Shown here in pieces: positions 43,277-54,219 of a DNA stretch of 64,000 nt. Under the pieces are notes generated by a model. It was not told the DNA's origin. It did no database searches and worked only from the letters and a program-made list of their open reading frames with translations. Both the position numbers and the translations under genes were made by a program. The DNA comes from Lumbricus rubellus (lineage: Eukaryota; Annelida; Clitellata; Crassiclitellata; Lumbricidae): the NCBI GenBank assembly GCA_945859605.1, contig OX243817.1, positions 27,073,303 to 27,137,302 of the forward strand, given 5' to 3'. How positions within the stretch are numbered: position 1 is the first letter of the stretch; each line of letters starts with the position of its first letter.

Positions 43277-43628
43277 GTGATGGCCAACAATGATTTCGAA
43301 AGCTGGGCGAAGATAGCCAAAGAGTTAGAGCTAAGTGGAGAGGAGCTCCGTACGTTTATTAAAGAAAGACAGGCGGAACAGCGGCAAGATAGAATAGCAG
43401 AAAGGGCGTTTGCAAAGGAAGCCGCTGAAGCATTAGAGAGGATTAAGGCCGAGGCAGAGGTAAAGAAAGCTGAGCTAGCAGCTGATGCAAAGAAAGCGGA
43501 AGCCGAAACAAAGAAAATGGAGGCGGAAATAAGAAGAGCCGAATTAGATGCTCAGGCAGCTGCAGATACAAGAAGGCTTGAAGCTGAAGACAGGAAGACA
43601 CAAGCAGCAATGCAGGCTAGAAAGGCCG
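43277..43628 (+). CDS. gag, N-terminal part (outer element), interrupted
   Basis: Starts MMANNDFESWAKIAKELELS, equivalent to the N-terminus of the inner element's polyprotein, then a charged Ala/Glu/Lys-rich coiled coil. The frame is broken at 43628 by the inner element; a few codons into its LTR it stops. The same frame resumes at 51010 after the duplicated GGCCG, so the break is purely the insertion. Structural capsid function in the intact family. Confidence 0.9.
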
Positions 43629-44634
43629 TGTCGTATCCCGTGTAAAAGGGCACTTTATTATCCTAGTGGTTAATCGGTTGGGTTTAACTTACTCAAGAAA
43701 TTCTTCCAAATTCAACGAACTCCCAGTTCTTATGAAATATATATAATATAAAGTTATTCAATATCATTCATATGCACAAACAAATAACAATCCTATTTAC
43801 CTAGTGTGGCGAGTTACTTAGGAAATATTATATTTGCGCTTATCTGTCGAGTTGTATGAAACTCGAATGTCTTCGGCTCTCTCCGTCGTCCGATTCTTCG
43901 CAGTCAAGAATGTTGATCAGACGGTTGAATATGCAGTCATGGAAGTGACCACACCAAACGTCTTACTCGTATCTTGCCGTGAATCAGTTGCACACGAGAT
44001 GAATCATCGCATTCACCTCACAGCTCTTCTCCAGTTGACCAAACGTCCTTCGTACTTCACACGCCGATCAGCTGTTCGCTTGCCGATTCAAATTACACGA
44101 CTCTTCAGTCTGTTGCCTAAGAGTTCGTCTTCTTCGCAAGTGTCTCACACTTCACACGATGATTATTATGCACTAACGCAAATTTCTCATTTAAATTGCG
44201 TTGCACTTAATGCACAATACTTTGAACTATCGGTTGATCGTCCGAACAGTTCAATTACCTTCGTCTCTACTCTGAAAATCACAACTTTGGATTGATCACC
44301 GCAGCGAAACAACCACCATTTCCAGATATACCTGTAGAGAGTCAAAAACTTAACGTCCACTTCGCTGACGTCATTTTTAACTCGTCACGTCATTCGCTTC
44401 CAGTTTGCACCAATCACGAATAGGATTAGCGTCCTTTGTTGTCATGGTAATCTTGACCACTCGTTATTACGCTTAGCTGCAGTCATTGGTTTTATGTATT
44501 AATATTTTATATGTTGCCACACATATTACCTAAACTCGCCAATTAAATTGCCTAGCTTAACTTCTACCTATAATTAATAATTATACATGCATAGCAAGTG
44601 TTTAATTTGATAATCATTTAATATAACCACGACA
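43629..44634 (-). repeat. 3' LTR of inner element (1006 bp)
   Basis: In window orientation it starts TGTCGTATCCCG and ends ACCACGACA. A CRE palindrome TGACGTCA lies at 44366-44373 with a related CACGTCA nearby, a possible promoter element. A 153-codon antisense frame (43834-44295) also occurs in the other LTR. Confidence 0.97.
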
Positions 44635-44638
44635 AATA

Positions 44639-44650
44639 CCCTTTCTTCAA
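44639..44650 (-). other. polypurine tract of inner element
   Basis: On the - strand GAAGAAAGGG lies just upstream of the 3' LTR, preceded by ACAGACTTTT. The outer element has the matching ACAGACTTTTGAAGGGGGG, so the site is conserved between the two families. Confidence 0.65.
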
Positions 44651-44797
44651 AAGTCTGTACACAGGCTTTATCAACTTATCTAATTATCAAATTACAATAA
44701 CTGCTTATGCCTATGCTTATACTACTTTACACAACATCACAACCTAACACAACTACTTCTTATCTACCTATAGTATCACCATTGATTTACTTAAATC

Positions 44798-47700
44798 TTA
44801 GGTCAATCCTCTACTTAAATAATCGGACATTACATTATTACATCCCTTAATGTAACGTATTGTAAAACAATAATTTTGAAGGGCAAGGCTCCACCTCATG
44901 ACTCTTGCATTCTTCATCCTCCCTTCCTTCATGTACTGTAGTCCACAAAGGTCAGTCTCGATCACAAACTCTCTTCCACACAAATATCGATCAAATCTAC
45001 TGATTCCCCACATTATGGCTAAACATTCTCTTTCCTCAACTGAATATCGCATCTCTCTTTCCAACAGTTTTCTACTCGCATATGCAATCGGGTGGTTTAT
45101 TCCTTCATACTGCTGAATCAGAACACAACCTATCCCTTTTCCTGATGCATCTGTCTGTATTATAAATTCTTTCTCCAAGTCTGGTAACCTAAGGATTGGT
45201 GTCTTAGCCAGTGCTTCTTTCAACTGCTTAAAACTTTCACCTAACACTTGGTTCCATTCAACATTGTTAGGAGCTAACTTTTTAGTCAAGTCGCTCAACG
45301 GTGCCATCAATTCTGCGCAATGTGGAATAAACTTTCGATAGTAATTTATCGCTCCTAAAAAGCTTCTCACTTGCTTCTTCGTCTTAGGCTGTGGCATTTC
45401 CACAACCTTGTCAATAGATTCTCCCTTAGGGCTTATATCGTCGTTGTTCAATGTATGGCCTAGGAAATCTATCTTGCCATATCCTAGTGAACATTTCTTC
45501 GGTTTCAATGTCAAATGAGCTTTTCTCACTCTTGTGAAAAACTCTCTTAACGTCTTCATGTGTTCGTCCCATCCTTTTGTATGAGCAAGAATATCGTCGA
45601 CATAACTTTCTAGATTTTCAGTTCCATGTAATATTTTCCGTATCAAGCGATTATAACTGGACGCGCTATTGACTAGTCCAAATGGTAACACATTGAATTT
45701 ATATAATCCGCTTGCACAGATAAATGTGGTTAAGTCTTTTGATTCTTCGCTCATTGGTATCTGCCAATACCCTTTACAGAAATCGAACTTGCTATAGATT
45801 TTACTTCCACTGAGTTTATTGAAAATATCCTCATTCGACATCATCGGTTCTGGATCGAATACTGTCACTTTGTTGAGTTGTTTATAATTACAGCAAAGTC
45901 TGTTACTTCCGTCTGACTTCTTAACAACTACAAGTGGCGCTGCATACGCTGCTTCCGATCTTTCTATAATTCCATTATCTAGCATCGTCTCCAATTCTTT
46001 GTTTATCTCCGCTTGGAGGTGATATGGCGTTGGATAAGCTCGTAACCGAATTGGCTCATCACTCGTCAGATGAATCTCATGCTTTACCATGTCTGTCCTT
46101 CCTGGCTTATCACTGAATATGTCCTCATGTTCTCTCAGTAGTTCCCTTAATTCTCTTTTCTGTTTTTCCGTCAATTTAGGATTGATATCCACATCTTTGT
46201 AAGTCTCCGTTTGTTTACTTACATATAAGCTCAATATCTCTTCTTCTTCATCTTCACCATCTTTACCATCATGTACTATCGCCGATATGTATGCTGACGT
46301 TTCTACATCATTACCTTCTCCATTTCTCTCGTAGTACTTCTTTAGTATATTGATGTGATATGTTTTGAGTTTTCCACCATCAATTTCCACCTTGTAATCA
46401 TAATCTCCTATTTTGCCTCTGACCACAAATGGTCCTTGCCATTTTACAAGCATCTTATTGTTACAACTGGGTAACAGTAATAAAACTTTATCTCCTATCT
46501 TCAACTCTCTGTATCGTGCTTTCTTATCATAATACTTCTTATTCTTTTCATTTGCTTTATGTATGGCCTTCTGTGCCATATCACATGTTTCTTCTATTCT
46601 TTCTCTCAAATCGGTCATGTATGTATAAACATCTTTTACTTCATCCTCCACTTTCTCATTTGTCCAGAGTTCCTTCAATATCTGTATTGGTCCTCTGCAT
46701 GACCTTCCAAAAATTAATTCAAAGGGTGTGAACCCATGACTTTCGTGTACAGTGTCTCGTAACGCGAACAATAATGGTGCTAAGAACCTGTCCCATTCCT
46801 TGACCTGTTCTCCTATTAGCTTCCTCAATGTTGCTTTTATTGTCCCGTTAAGTCTCTCCACACATCCATTTCCCATAGCATGGTAAGGGCTAGTGAAAGT
46901 GTGCTTGATTAACAACATCTTGTTAACTTCAGCCATCAATTCTGAAGTGAATTGGCTCCCTCTGTCAGTATGGATTTTCTGAGGAACACCCATGCGACAA
47001 TAAAAATTGAACAAGGCTTCCGCCACTTCCTCTGTAGTTATTCCTTTCAGTGGAATCGCTTCTGGGTATCTGGTACTCAAATCCACTATCGTTAATATAT
47101 AACGATAACCTCTTGATGACATAGGTTCTATCACTCCGATAATGTCTACACAGACATGTTTGAATGGTACATCCAGTACCGGAAGATGTCCCATCGGTGC
47201 TCTGTGGCTCACCTTTTTGTCTACCGACTTTTGGCATACATCACAACTCAGGACATACCTTTTAATTTCTTGTCCTATCGATGGCCAATAAAATTCATTC
47301 ACAATTTTATCATGGGTTTTCTTCATACCCAAATGTGCTGACAATAGCGAGTTATGGGCCACGGCTAATACTTTACCTCTAAGTTCCTTCGGGACCATTA
47401 ACTGCCACTTCGCATCATCTTCCGTTGTCTCCATGAATCTCCTATATAAAAATCCGTTCTTCTTCACATAAAGAACTTTCTCTGTTACACTGTCATCACC
47501 ACTCCAATCAATTGCTTTATCCCAAAACTTCTTCAAAGTCTCATCTTTGCTTTGTAACTCTTTAATTTCTTTCGTTGATACATTTAAATCCGGCATCTCA
47601 GTAACTTTCAACTGTTTGTATTTTGTTACTTTCTTTGATTCCGCTCTGGTTTCAACTGCTGCTGTCGTTTGGCACACATCATCATTCTCGATGACGTCAT

Positions 47701-49675
47701 CCGTTACATCATCATTTAATTCACTTGTGATTTCACTCGCAAAATGAACTTTCTTTTTGTCACTTTGTCCTTGTGACTCAACACTTAAAGATTTCTGAAT
47801 CTTTTTCAATCTATCCTCTCTATTCTCGTTATCATCTGTATCACTCCGATCACAGTTTATCATGTTATCTGTAGTTTCTTTCACTACCAGATATTTTAGT
47901 CCTTTCATCCTACCGATAATTACTGGTTTCACCGGTTCTTCCATCACCATTGCTTCAACGTTTCCTGTAAAATACTCACTTTCAATATTAACCTTTGCTG
48001 TCGGAAAATTTCTCAATGTCCCATCGATTAATATGCATTGGGCTTCTCTTCCTGTGAAATCAACATCATTTACCAGTGATCTCTTGACAATACATGTGCT
48101 TGACCCAGAGTCATATAGACAACTGGCATTCACACCGTTCACCTTTAGCTGACCTTCATTTTTATTCTCAAGGTCATCGCCATCATCTCTCCGATCAGTA
48201 ACCATTGTACTTGCTGCCAACTGTATCGGTAATTCCTTTTTACGTTCTTCCTCTTTTTCAACTTCATTTAGTTTCAACTCTTCATTTGCTTGCGCTATCT
48301 TGTACGCCCTATTCTCATATACTTGTATAGCCGCCGCAGTATGTTTAACAACTCCTTTTTGTTTGTGTGAACAATCAAATGACTTGTGTCCGGTTCGGCC
48401 ACATGAGAAACAAGTTATCTTATGTTCAGCCGCCTGTTCTCTTTCTCTACTAAATCCTCTATTCATACTTCCATTATGATTCGTCTCCCTGTTCTGTTTC
48501 ATGTCTCCTCGTCCTCTATTTATGTTTCCATTAAACCTCTCTCTTGATTTATCATCGAACGGTTTCACATTCGGCCTTTCGTTACTGAATTTCACTGGAG
48601 GCCTTAGATTACTTTCTGTGTATTTATATCCGTGCGCCTCGATATAAGACTCGGCACAGTTCAAGGTATCCTCTAGACTCATCTTGCCTCTTTCTTTGAG
48701 GAACATCTTAAGTTCATTGCTACACGTAAGGTAGAACTGATCTCTTAATAATAAGTTCTCCATTCCTTCGTAGGTTTTCTCGAATCCAGCTTGAAGTAGC
48801 CACTGCTGCATATATCTCCTCAATCTATGCACAAAATCTGTAGGTGTTTCACCTGACTCCATTTTACTCATCTTGAATTTGTTACGATATCCACCCTCTG
48901 TTAATTGAAACCTTTTTAACAGATGTCTTTTCAAACACTCGTAATCTTGTGTCTCCTCAGATGACATTCTTTGATACACCTCTAACGCTTTTCCTTCAAG
49001 ATGCTTGGCTAGCATCAGAGACCAATTTTCTGTTGCTATCTCGTATGCCGTGCATGTCCTTTCAAACCTTAATAAATATGCATCCAAGCAATCTTTATTC
49101 TCATTGAATACCGGAAACTTGATATCCTTCATTCCTCTGTTATGGTTATTGTTTCCTTGGTATGAACCATCGCCAACCATTGTGAATGTGGCCTCACCAC
49201 GATTCTGATTATTCCGAGAATCAATTTCTCTCATCCTCAATTCACACTCAAGCTTCTTGACCTCAAGATCCATTTCTCTCCTAGCTTGACATTCGGCCGC
49301 TTCACGAACTAATCTCGCATCATTCGATTCTCGTTCCAGTCTGGCGTCATTCGCCTCTCTTTCAAGCCTTGCATTATTCGCTTGACTTTCTCGTTCCAGC
49401 CGTGCATCAGCTATTTTTGCTAACTCTAATTCTTGTGCTCTGGCTGCTTGTGCCTCTTCTCGTGCTCTGGCTGCTTCCGCCATCTCTGCTTCTTTGGCTA
49501 GTCTACCTCTTTCAGCCGCTGCCTCATCTTTAAGCTTTCGATCTTCTCGTTCACGCAGTCTGTCGTCTCTTGCTTCCTGCTGTCTATCACGCACAAACGT
49601 CTTCAACTCATCACCTTCCATTCCCATCTCTTTAGCGAGTTTAACCCACTGTTCATGTTCTCCAAGTGACGACAT
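44798..49675 (-). CDS. Gag-Pol polyprotein, 1625 aa, order gag-PR-INT-RT-RNaseH
   Basis: A single frame with no stop. Residues about 30-155: charged coiled coil with LERE-type repeats. About 185-350: retrotransposon gag (capsid-like) domain, with YLLRFERTC and LLKRFQLTEGGYR. 422-435: zinc knuckle CFSCGRTGHKSFDC (C-x2-C-x4-H-x4-C). 521-530: aspartic protease YDSGSSTCIV. 774-814: integrase zinc-binding HHCC. D844, D904 and E940: integrase catalytic triad with 35 residues between the last two. About 1078-1085: GPY/F-type KWQGPFVV. About 1235-1400: reverse transcriptase with YVDD at 1358-1361. About 1505-1620: RNase H (TDASGKG). Integrase precedes RT, unlike ordinary gypsy elements. No gag-pol frameshift is present, so the ratio of Gag to Pol must be set another way. 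Confidence 0.95.
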   Translation of the reverse strand: MSSLGEHEQWVKLAKEMGMEGDELKTFVRDRQQEARDDRLREREDRKLKDEAAAERGRLAKEAEMAEAARAREEAQAARAQELELAKIADARLERESQANNARLEREANDARLERESNDARLVREAAECQARREMDLEVKKLECELRMREIDSRNNQNRGEATFTMVGDGSYQGNNNHNRGMKDIKFPVFNENKDCLDAYLLRFERTCTAYEIATENWSLMLAKHLEGKALEVYQRMSSEETQDYECLKRHLLKRFQLTEGGYRNKFKMSKMESGETPTDFVHRLRRYMQQWLLQAGFEKTYEGMENLLLRDQFYLTCSNELKMFLKERGKMSLEDTLNCAESYIEAHGYKYTESNLRPPVKFSNERPNVKPFDDKSRERFNGNINRGRGDMKQNRETNHNGSMNRGFSREREQAAEHKITCFSCGRTGHKSFDCSHKQKGVVKHTAAAIQVYENRAYKIAQANEELKLNEVEKEEERKKELPIQLAASTMVTDRRDDGDDLENKNEGQLKVNGVNASCLYDSGSSTCIVKRSLVNDVDFTGREAQCILIDGTLRNFPTAKVNIESEYFTGNVEAMVMEEPVKPVIIGRMKGLKYLVVKETTDNMINCDRSDTDDNENREDRLKKIQKSLSVESQGQSDKKKVHFASEITSELNDDVTDDVIENDDVCQTTAAVETRAESKKVTKYKQLKVTEMPDLNVSTKEIKELQSKDETLKKFWDKAIDWSGDDSVTEKVLYVKKNGFLYRRFMETTEDDAKWQLMVPKELRGKVLAVAHNSLLSAHLGMKKTHDKIVNEFYWPSIGQEIKRYVLSCDVCQKSVDKKVSHRAPMGHLPVLDVPFKHVCVDIIGVIEPMSSRGYRYILTIVDLSTRYPEAIPLKGITTEEVAEALFNFYCRMGVPQKIHTDRGSQFTSELMAEVNKMLLIKHTFTSPYHAMGNGCVERLNGTIKATLRKLIGEQVKEWDRFLAPLLFALRDTVHESHGFTPFELIFGRSCRGPIQILKELWTNEKVEDEVKDVYTYMTDLRERIEETCDMAQKAIHKANEKNKKYYDKKARYRELKIGDKVLLLLPSCNNKMLVKWQGPFVVRGKIGDYDYKVEIDGGKLKTYHINILKKYYERNGEGNDVETSAYISAIVHDGKDGEDEEEEILSLYVSKQTETYKDVDINPKLTEKQKRELRELLREHEDIFSDKPGRTDMVKHEIHLTSDEPIRLRAYPTPYHLQAEINKELETMLDNGIIERSEAAYAAPLVVVKKSDGSNRLCCNYKQLNKVTVFDPEPMMSNEDIFNKLSGSKIYSKFDFCKGYWQIPMSEESKDLTTFICASGLYKFNVLPFGLVNSASSYNRLIRKILHGTENLESYVDDILAHTKGWDEHMKTLREFFTRVRKAHLTLKPKKCSLGYGKIDFLGHTLNNDDISPKGESIDKVVEMPQPKTKKQVRSFLGAINYYRKFIPHCAELMAPLSDLTKKLAPNNVEWNQVLGESFKQLKEALAKTPILRLPDLEKEFIIQTDASGKGIGCVLIQQYEGINHPIAYASRKLLEREMRYSVEERECLAIMWGISRFDRYLCGREFVIETDLCGLQYMKEGRMKNARVMRWSLALQNYCFTIRYIKGCNNVMSDYLSRGLT

Positions 49676-49976
49676 GGTCTACTTACTTGTTTACTTAGTT
49701 AACAAGTATTTCAAATAGCTTTCGCTATATAAGAATTAAATTCTTCAAAAGATAATCTTTAAAATAAGACTAATAAAATGTTCCCTCTTGAAATGCGTAC
49801 TCTATGGTTACGCGAGGTTAATCGTACTAAACAATTCGCATCGAGTAAACGCTTATTAATAAAGTCGTTCTTTCGCAATCGCAAAAGCGATAACTTTAAA
49901 ACTATACATTTTCAATACTTGAGATTATTGTTCGTTGATATTTCGAGTGTTAGTTAAAAAATCCATTTTTAATATT

Positions 49977-49994
49977 CCGGAACGTAGGACCCCA
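49977..49994 (-). other. primer-binding site of inner element
   Basis: On the - strand TGGGGTCCTACGTTCCGG begins 4 bp inside the 5' LTR. It differs from the outer element's site, so the two families may use different tRNA primers. Confidence 0.65.
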
Positions 49995-49998
49995 TAGT

Positions 49999-51004
49999 TG
50001 TCGTATCCCGTGTAAAAGGGCACTTTATTATCCTAGTGGTTAATCGGTTGGGTTTAACTTACTCAAGAAATTCTTCCAAATTCAACGAACTCCCAGTTCT
50101 TATGAAATATATATAATATAAAGTTATTCAATATCATTCATATGCACAAACAAATAACAATCCTATTTACCTAGTGTGGCGAGTTACTTAGGAAATATTA
50201 TATTTGCGCTTATCTGTCGAGTTGTATGAAACTCGAATGTCTTCGGCTCTCTCCGTCGTCCGATTCTTCGCAGTCAAGAATGTTGATCAGACGGTTGAAT
50301 ATGCAGTCATGGAAGTGACCACACCAAACGTCTTACTCGTATCTTGCCGTGAATCAGTTGCACACGAGATGAATCATCGCATTCACCTCACAGCTCTTCT
50401 CCAGTTGACCAAACGTCCTTCGTACTTCACACGCCGATCAGCTGTTCGCTTGCCGATTCAAATTACACGACTCTTCAGTCTGTTGCCTAAGAGTTCGTCT
50501 TCTTCGCAAGTGTCTCACACTTCACACGATGATTATTATGCACTAACGCAAATTTCTCATTTAAATTGCGTTGCACTTAATGCACAATACTTTGAACTAT
50601 CGGTTGATCGTCCGAACAGTTCAATTACCTTCGTCTCTACTCTGAAAATCACAACTTTGGATTGATCACCGCAGCGAAACAACCACCATTTCCAGATATA
50701 CCTGTAGAGAGTCAAAAACTTAACGTCCACTTCGCTGACGTCATTTTTAACTCGTCACGTCATTCGCTTCCAGTTTGCACCAATCACGAATAGGATTAGC
50801 GTCCTTTGTTGTCATGGTAATCTTGACCACTCGTTATTACGCTTAGCTGCAGTCATTGGTTTTATGTATTAATATTTTATATGTTGCCACACATATTACC
50901 TAAACTCGCCAATTAAATTGCCTAGCTTAACTTCTACCTATAATTAATAATTATACATGCATAGCAAGTGTTTAATTTGATAATCATTTAATATAACCAC
51001 GACA
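49999..51004 (-). repeat. 5' LTR of inner element (1006 bp)
   Basis: Same length as 43629-44634 and identical wherever I compared them; CRE copy at 50736-50743. TSD GGCCG follows at 51005-51009. Confidence 0.97.
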
Positions 51005-51009
51005 GGCCG

Positions 51010-53765
51010 AAATTGAGTTAGAAGCAATTAGGAGTGCGGAGACAGAAGCAAGAGAAAAACGCTTAGCCGCAGAATCAGATGCCAGACAGATCCGTGAAGC
51101 GACTGAAGCACAACAACAACGTGAGCTACAGCTAGAATTAGCACGGATTGAATCCCAAGTAAGAATGAGAGAAATTGAGTCCAGAGGTCAAGACGGAGAA
51201 AGTGGAAGTGCATCATTCACAATGGTTGGTGACAATCCACAACAAGGGGAAAACAACAGGAACAACAGAGGGATGAGGGATATCAAATTCCCCATCTTCA
51301 ACGAAAACAAAGATTGTTTAGACGCTTACCTGTTGCGGTTCGAACGAACTTGTGTAGCATACGAGATAAAGAAGGAAGTGTGGTCACTAGTGTTAGCTAG
51401 ACACCTTGAGTCAAGAGCACTTGAAGTATACCAGAGACTGTCTGTGGAGGAGGCTCAAGATTATGAATGTCTGAAGACACAGTTGCTAAAACGATTCCAG
51501 TTAACTGAAGGTGGATACAGACACAGGTTCAAGACAAGCAAAATGGAAGCCGGAGAAACACCGACCAATTTTATTTATAGACTGCGACGCTACATGCAGC
51601 AATGGATTGCTCAAGCAGGCTTTGAACAGACCTATGAAGGAGTAGAAGAATTGTTATTAAAGGATCAATTTTACCTGACGTGCAGCACAGAGCTAAGAAT
51701 GTTTATCAAAGAGAAAGGGAAGACAAGTTTGAAAGAAATGTTAGCGTGTGCGGAGTCATACATAGAGGCACATGGCTACAAATATGCAGAGGCAAGCATA
51801 AAACCAGATGTGAAATTCCACAACGAAAGGACAAACAACAGACCCTTTGAGAATAAATCCAAAGAAGGATTTGGTAACAGCCAAAACAGGAGTAGAAATG
51901 ATGTAAGAATAAATCGGGAAGTGAACCGTGGTGTAAGTTCAAACAGAGGGTTCAGTCGAGAACGTGAGAACACCGTGGGACATAAAATTACTTGTTTTCT
52001 CTGCGGTGAGAACCATAAGGCATATTCGTGCCCACACAAGAATAAAGAAGCTGTCAGACACACTGCAGCCGCAGTGCAAATATTCGAGAATCAGACATAT
52101 AGGGCCAGACAGCAGATTGAAATGCAGAAAATGAGTAATGTTACAAAGGACCAACATAGGGTAGATGACAAGATGATTAAAGCATTACCCATGCAAACAG
52201 CTGCAAGTGCTTTGGTGACTGGAACCAATGTCGGATGCATGAATCTAGAAAACAGAAGTGCACATGAAGTAAAAGTGAACGGGAGAAATGTCAGTTGTCT
52301 CTATGATTCTGGATCGACATGTTGCATAATTAAACGTTCGTTAATAGACGACACAGATTTGACAGGTGAGGAGACACATTGTGTGTTGGTCGATGGAAGT
52401 TTGAGATGTTTTCCACTAGCTAAGATAAACATAGAGAGTGAATTCTTTAGTGGAGAAGTGCAAGCGATGGTTATGGAAAATCCGTCGATGCCAGTTATAA
52501 TTGGGATGATCGAAGGTATACAATACCAGATCACACATGGAAAACAGGAGGATATAATCAGTGGAAAACCAGAGAATGCAATTGCTGAAGTGAAAAGCAA
52601 GAGCATACTGAGGAACGGATCTAAATCTAAAGAGAGACCAGTACACGACAAAAGGTCAGTGAAATTCACTGATAGTGTAACAGTGGATGGGATGAGAGAA
52701 GGAACGACAGCAGCAGTTGTTAAAACCAGAGCTGAGGCTAAAAGGGATGGTAAATACAGACCATTCAAAGTTGAGGAAAGGCCGTATTTAAATGAAACTG
52801 CTAAAGGAATGCAGAGACGGCATGAAACAGTAAATAAACAGTGGGATAAAACCAGAGACTGGAGTTACACAGATAACAGGAAGCCAGCTTTTAATAAAAC
52901 GACGAAAAAGAATTACAGAAGTGAACCATTGAGATTGGTGGAGACGAATAATAAATATTTAATCACAGGTGGAAGAAGTGAGTTAAATAAGAGTCGTGTA
53001 GATCAGAATAAATGGCAGAACAGAAGAGTAGACTGGAGAAATAGGGAGAATAGAAATAAGTCTAATGAGACACAGTCAGGAAGATCCAATGAGTGGATGA
53101 ATAGAGGATACAAAGAGAATCCAAATGTGGATAGGAGAAATATAAAGTGGAACAGGAGTCAAATGAATGACGCAAGTAAGTGTGATTGGAGAAACTATAG
53201 ACATGACAGGAGAGAGTCTAGTAGTAATTTTGGAGTTAGGTGTGACAGACCTAGTGATCTCAATTGGAGATATAGAAGTAATAGAGATGAGGTTGGAAAT
53301 AGTGGAAACCATTGGAACAGTAGAACATGGTACAGAGGAGAACAAGGTGTTAATTCTGGTAGAAGACAGAATGAGAATTGTAGAGGATACAATGATGTGA
53401 ATTGGAAGAAAAATCGGTTATGGAATGACAGAGAATGGTCATATCCTAACAATAAAGTGGATAAATGGAGAAGTAGTAACGACTACAGTGGAAAAGATGA
53501 AACAGTAGAAGATGTTAAGTTGAAAACTTATGTAGATGATGCAGATGCATCGAGTTTTGGAGAAGTTGAAACACAAGAAGATGTTGAGTTGAAATCTTAT
53601 GGAGATGCAGATGCATCGAGTTTTAGAGAGAAGCACACAGGTGAACTGGAAACACAAAATGGCATTACGTTGAATTTATACGAGAAGGTGAACAGAGATA
53701 GTAAGTCAGATATGGACAGACTGGACTGTCATTACGTGAGAAGAGGTACTGCAGACAGAAGCTGA
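51010..53765 (+). CDS. gag-protease plus novel N/R/W-rich region (outer element), continuing from 43628
   Basis: Frame-continuous with 43277-43628; together about 1035 codons. Domains in order: rest of the coiled coil, gag domain (MRDIKFPIFNENKDCLDAYL, LLKRFQLTEGGYR), a zinc knuckle CFLCGENHKAYSC with one residue less than usual (C-x2-C-x3-H-x4-C), and protease LYDSGSTCCII. After KQWDKTRDWSYTDN, where the inner element goes on to integrase, this frame runs into about 250 residues rich in Asn, Arg, Trp, Ser and Asp (RRVDWRNRENRNK and similar), then a twice-repeated DADASSF(G/R)E block, and a stop. I recognise no domain in this tail. It may be an RNA-binding extension or decayed sequence kept open. 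Confidence 0.9.
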
Positions 53766-54219
53766 CAGTAGCTTGTGGAGAGTATTTAATTAAGGAAGTA
53801 ATGTACAAGTATCAATGTGAGATTAAGTTGAGTTGTTAGTTAAAGTAGTTTTGTGAGTTGTAGTGAGTGATAAGGTGAATCATAGGATCAAGTGAGATAG
53901 TGGTATAATTGTTGAAATTGTGTAGTAGTTAAGTATTAAGTTGAGATTAATTAGAATACAGTGTCTGAGTGTGATGTTGAGTCACTTAGATAAATAAGGA
54001 GACAGTTTAGTAACTGGAAAAAGTTAAGATGAGAAGAAGTACTTTGTCTAGTGAGAAAAGTACGAGGAATAATAAGATGTTAGTGAAATGACAAAGATCA
54101 TTCAATATGAGGCATAGGATGGATGAATGCCATATGTTGAGATGGTGGCATACATAATAAGTAGAATGGTAAGTTGATAATAAGTATGAGTTAAAAGTGT
54201 TGAGGCAATGTGAAGCATA
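53766..54219 (+). other. non-coding stretch replacing integrase and first half of RT
   Basis: A/G-rich (GTGAG, AGTAAGT, GATAAG words), no conserved frame. It lies between the novel tail and the RT remnant. Confidence 0.7.

Larger units (their letters stand above)
43629..51004 (-). mobile_element. apparently intact Gmr1-like LTR retrotransposon (inner), 7376 bp
   Basis: 1006-bp LTRs (43629-44634 and 49999-51004) with TSD GGCCG at 43624-43628 and 51005-51009, inserted in the outer element's gag. One uninterrupted - strand frame encodes the whole polyprotein in the order gag, protease, integrase, RT, RNase H. The primer-binding site, polypurine tract and LTRs are all present and the LTRs look identical, so this copy is very young and may be competent. 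The order with integrase before RT but gypsy-type sequences is that of the deuterostome Gmr1-like group. Confidence 0.96.

Noticed and set aside
43834..44295. 153-codon frame as a host gene duplicated at 50204-50665
   Set aside because: The duplication is simply the two LTRs of the inner retrotransposon; no recognised domain.
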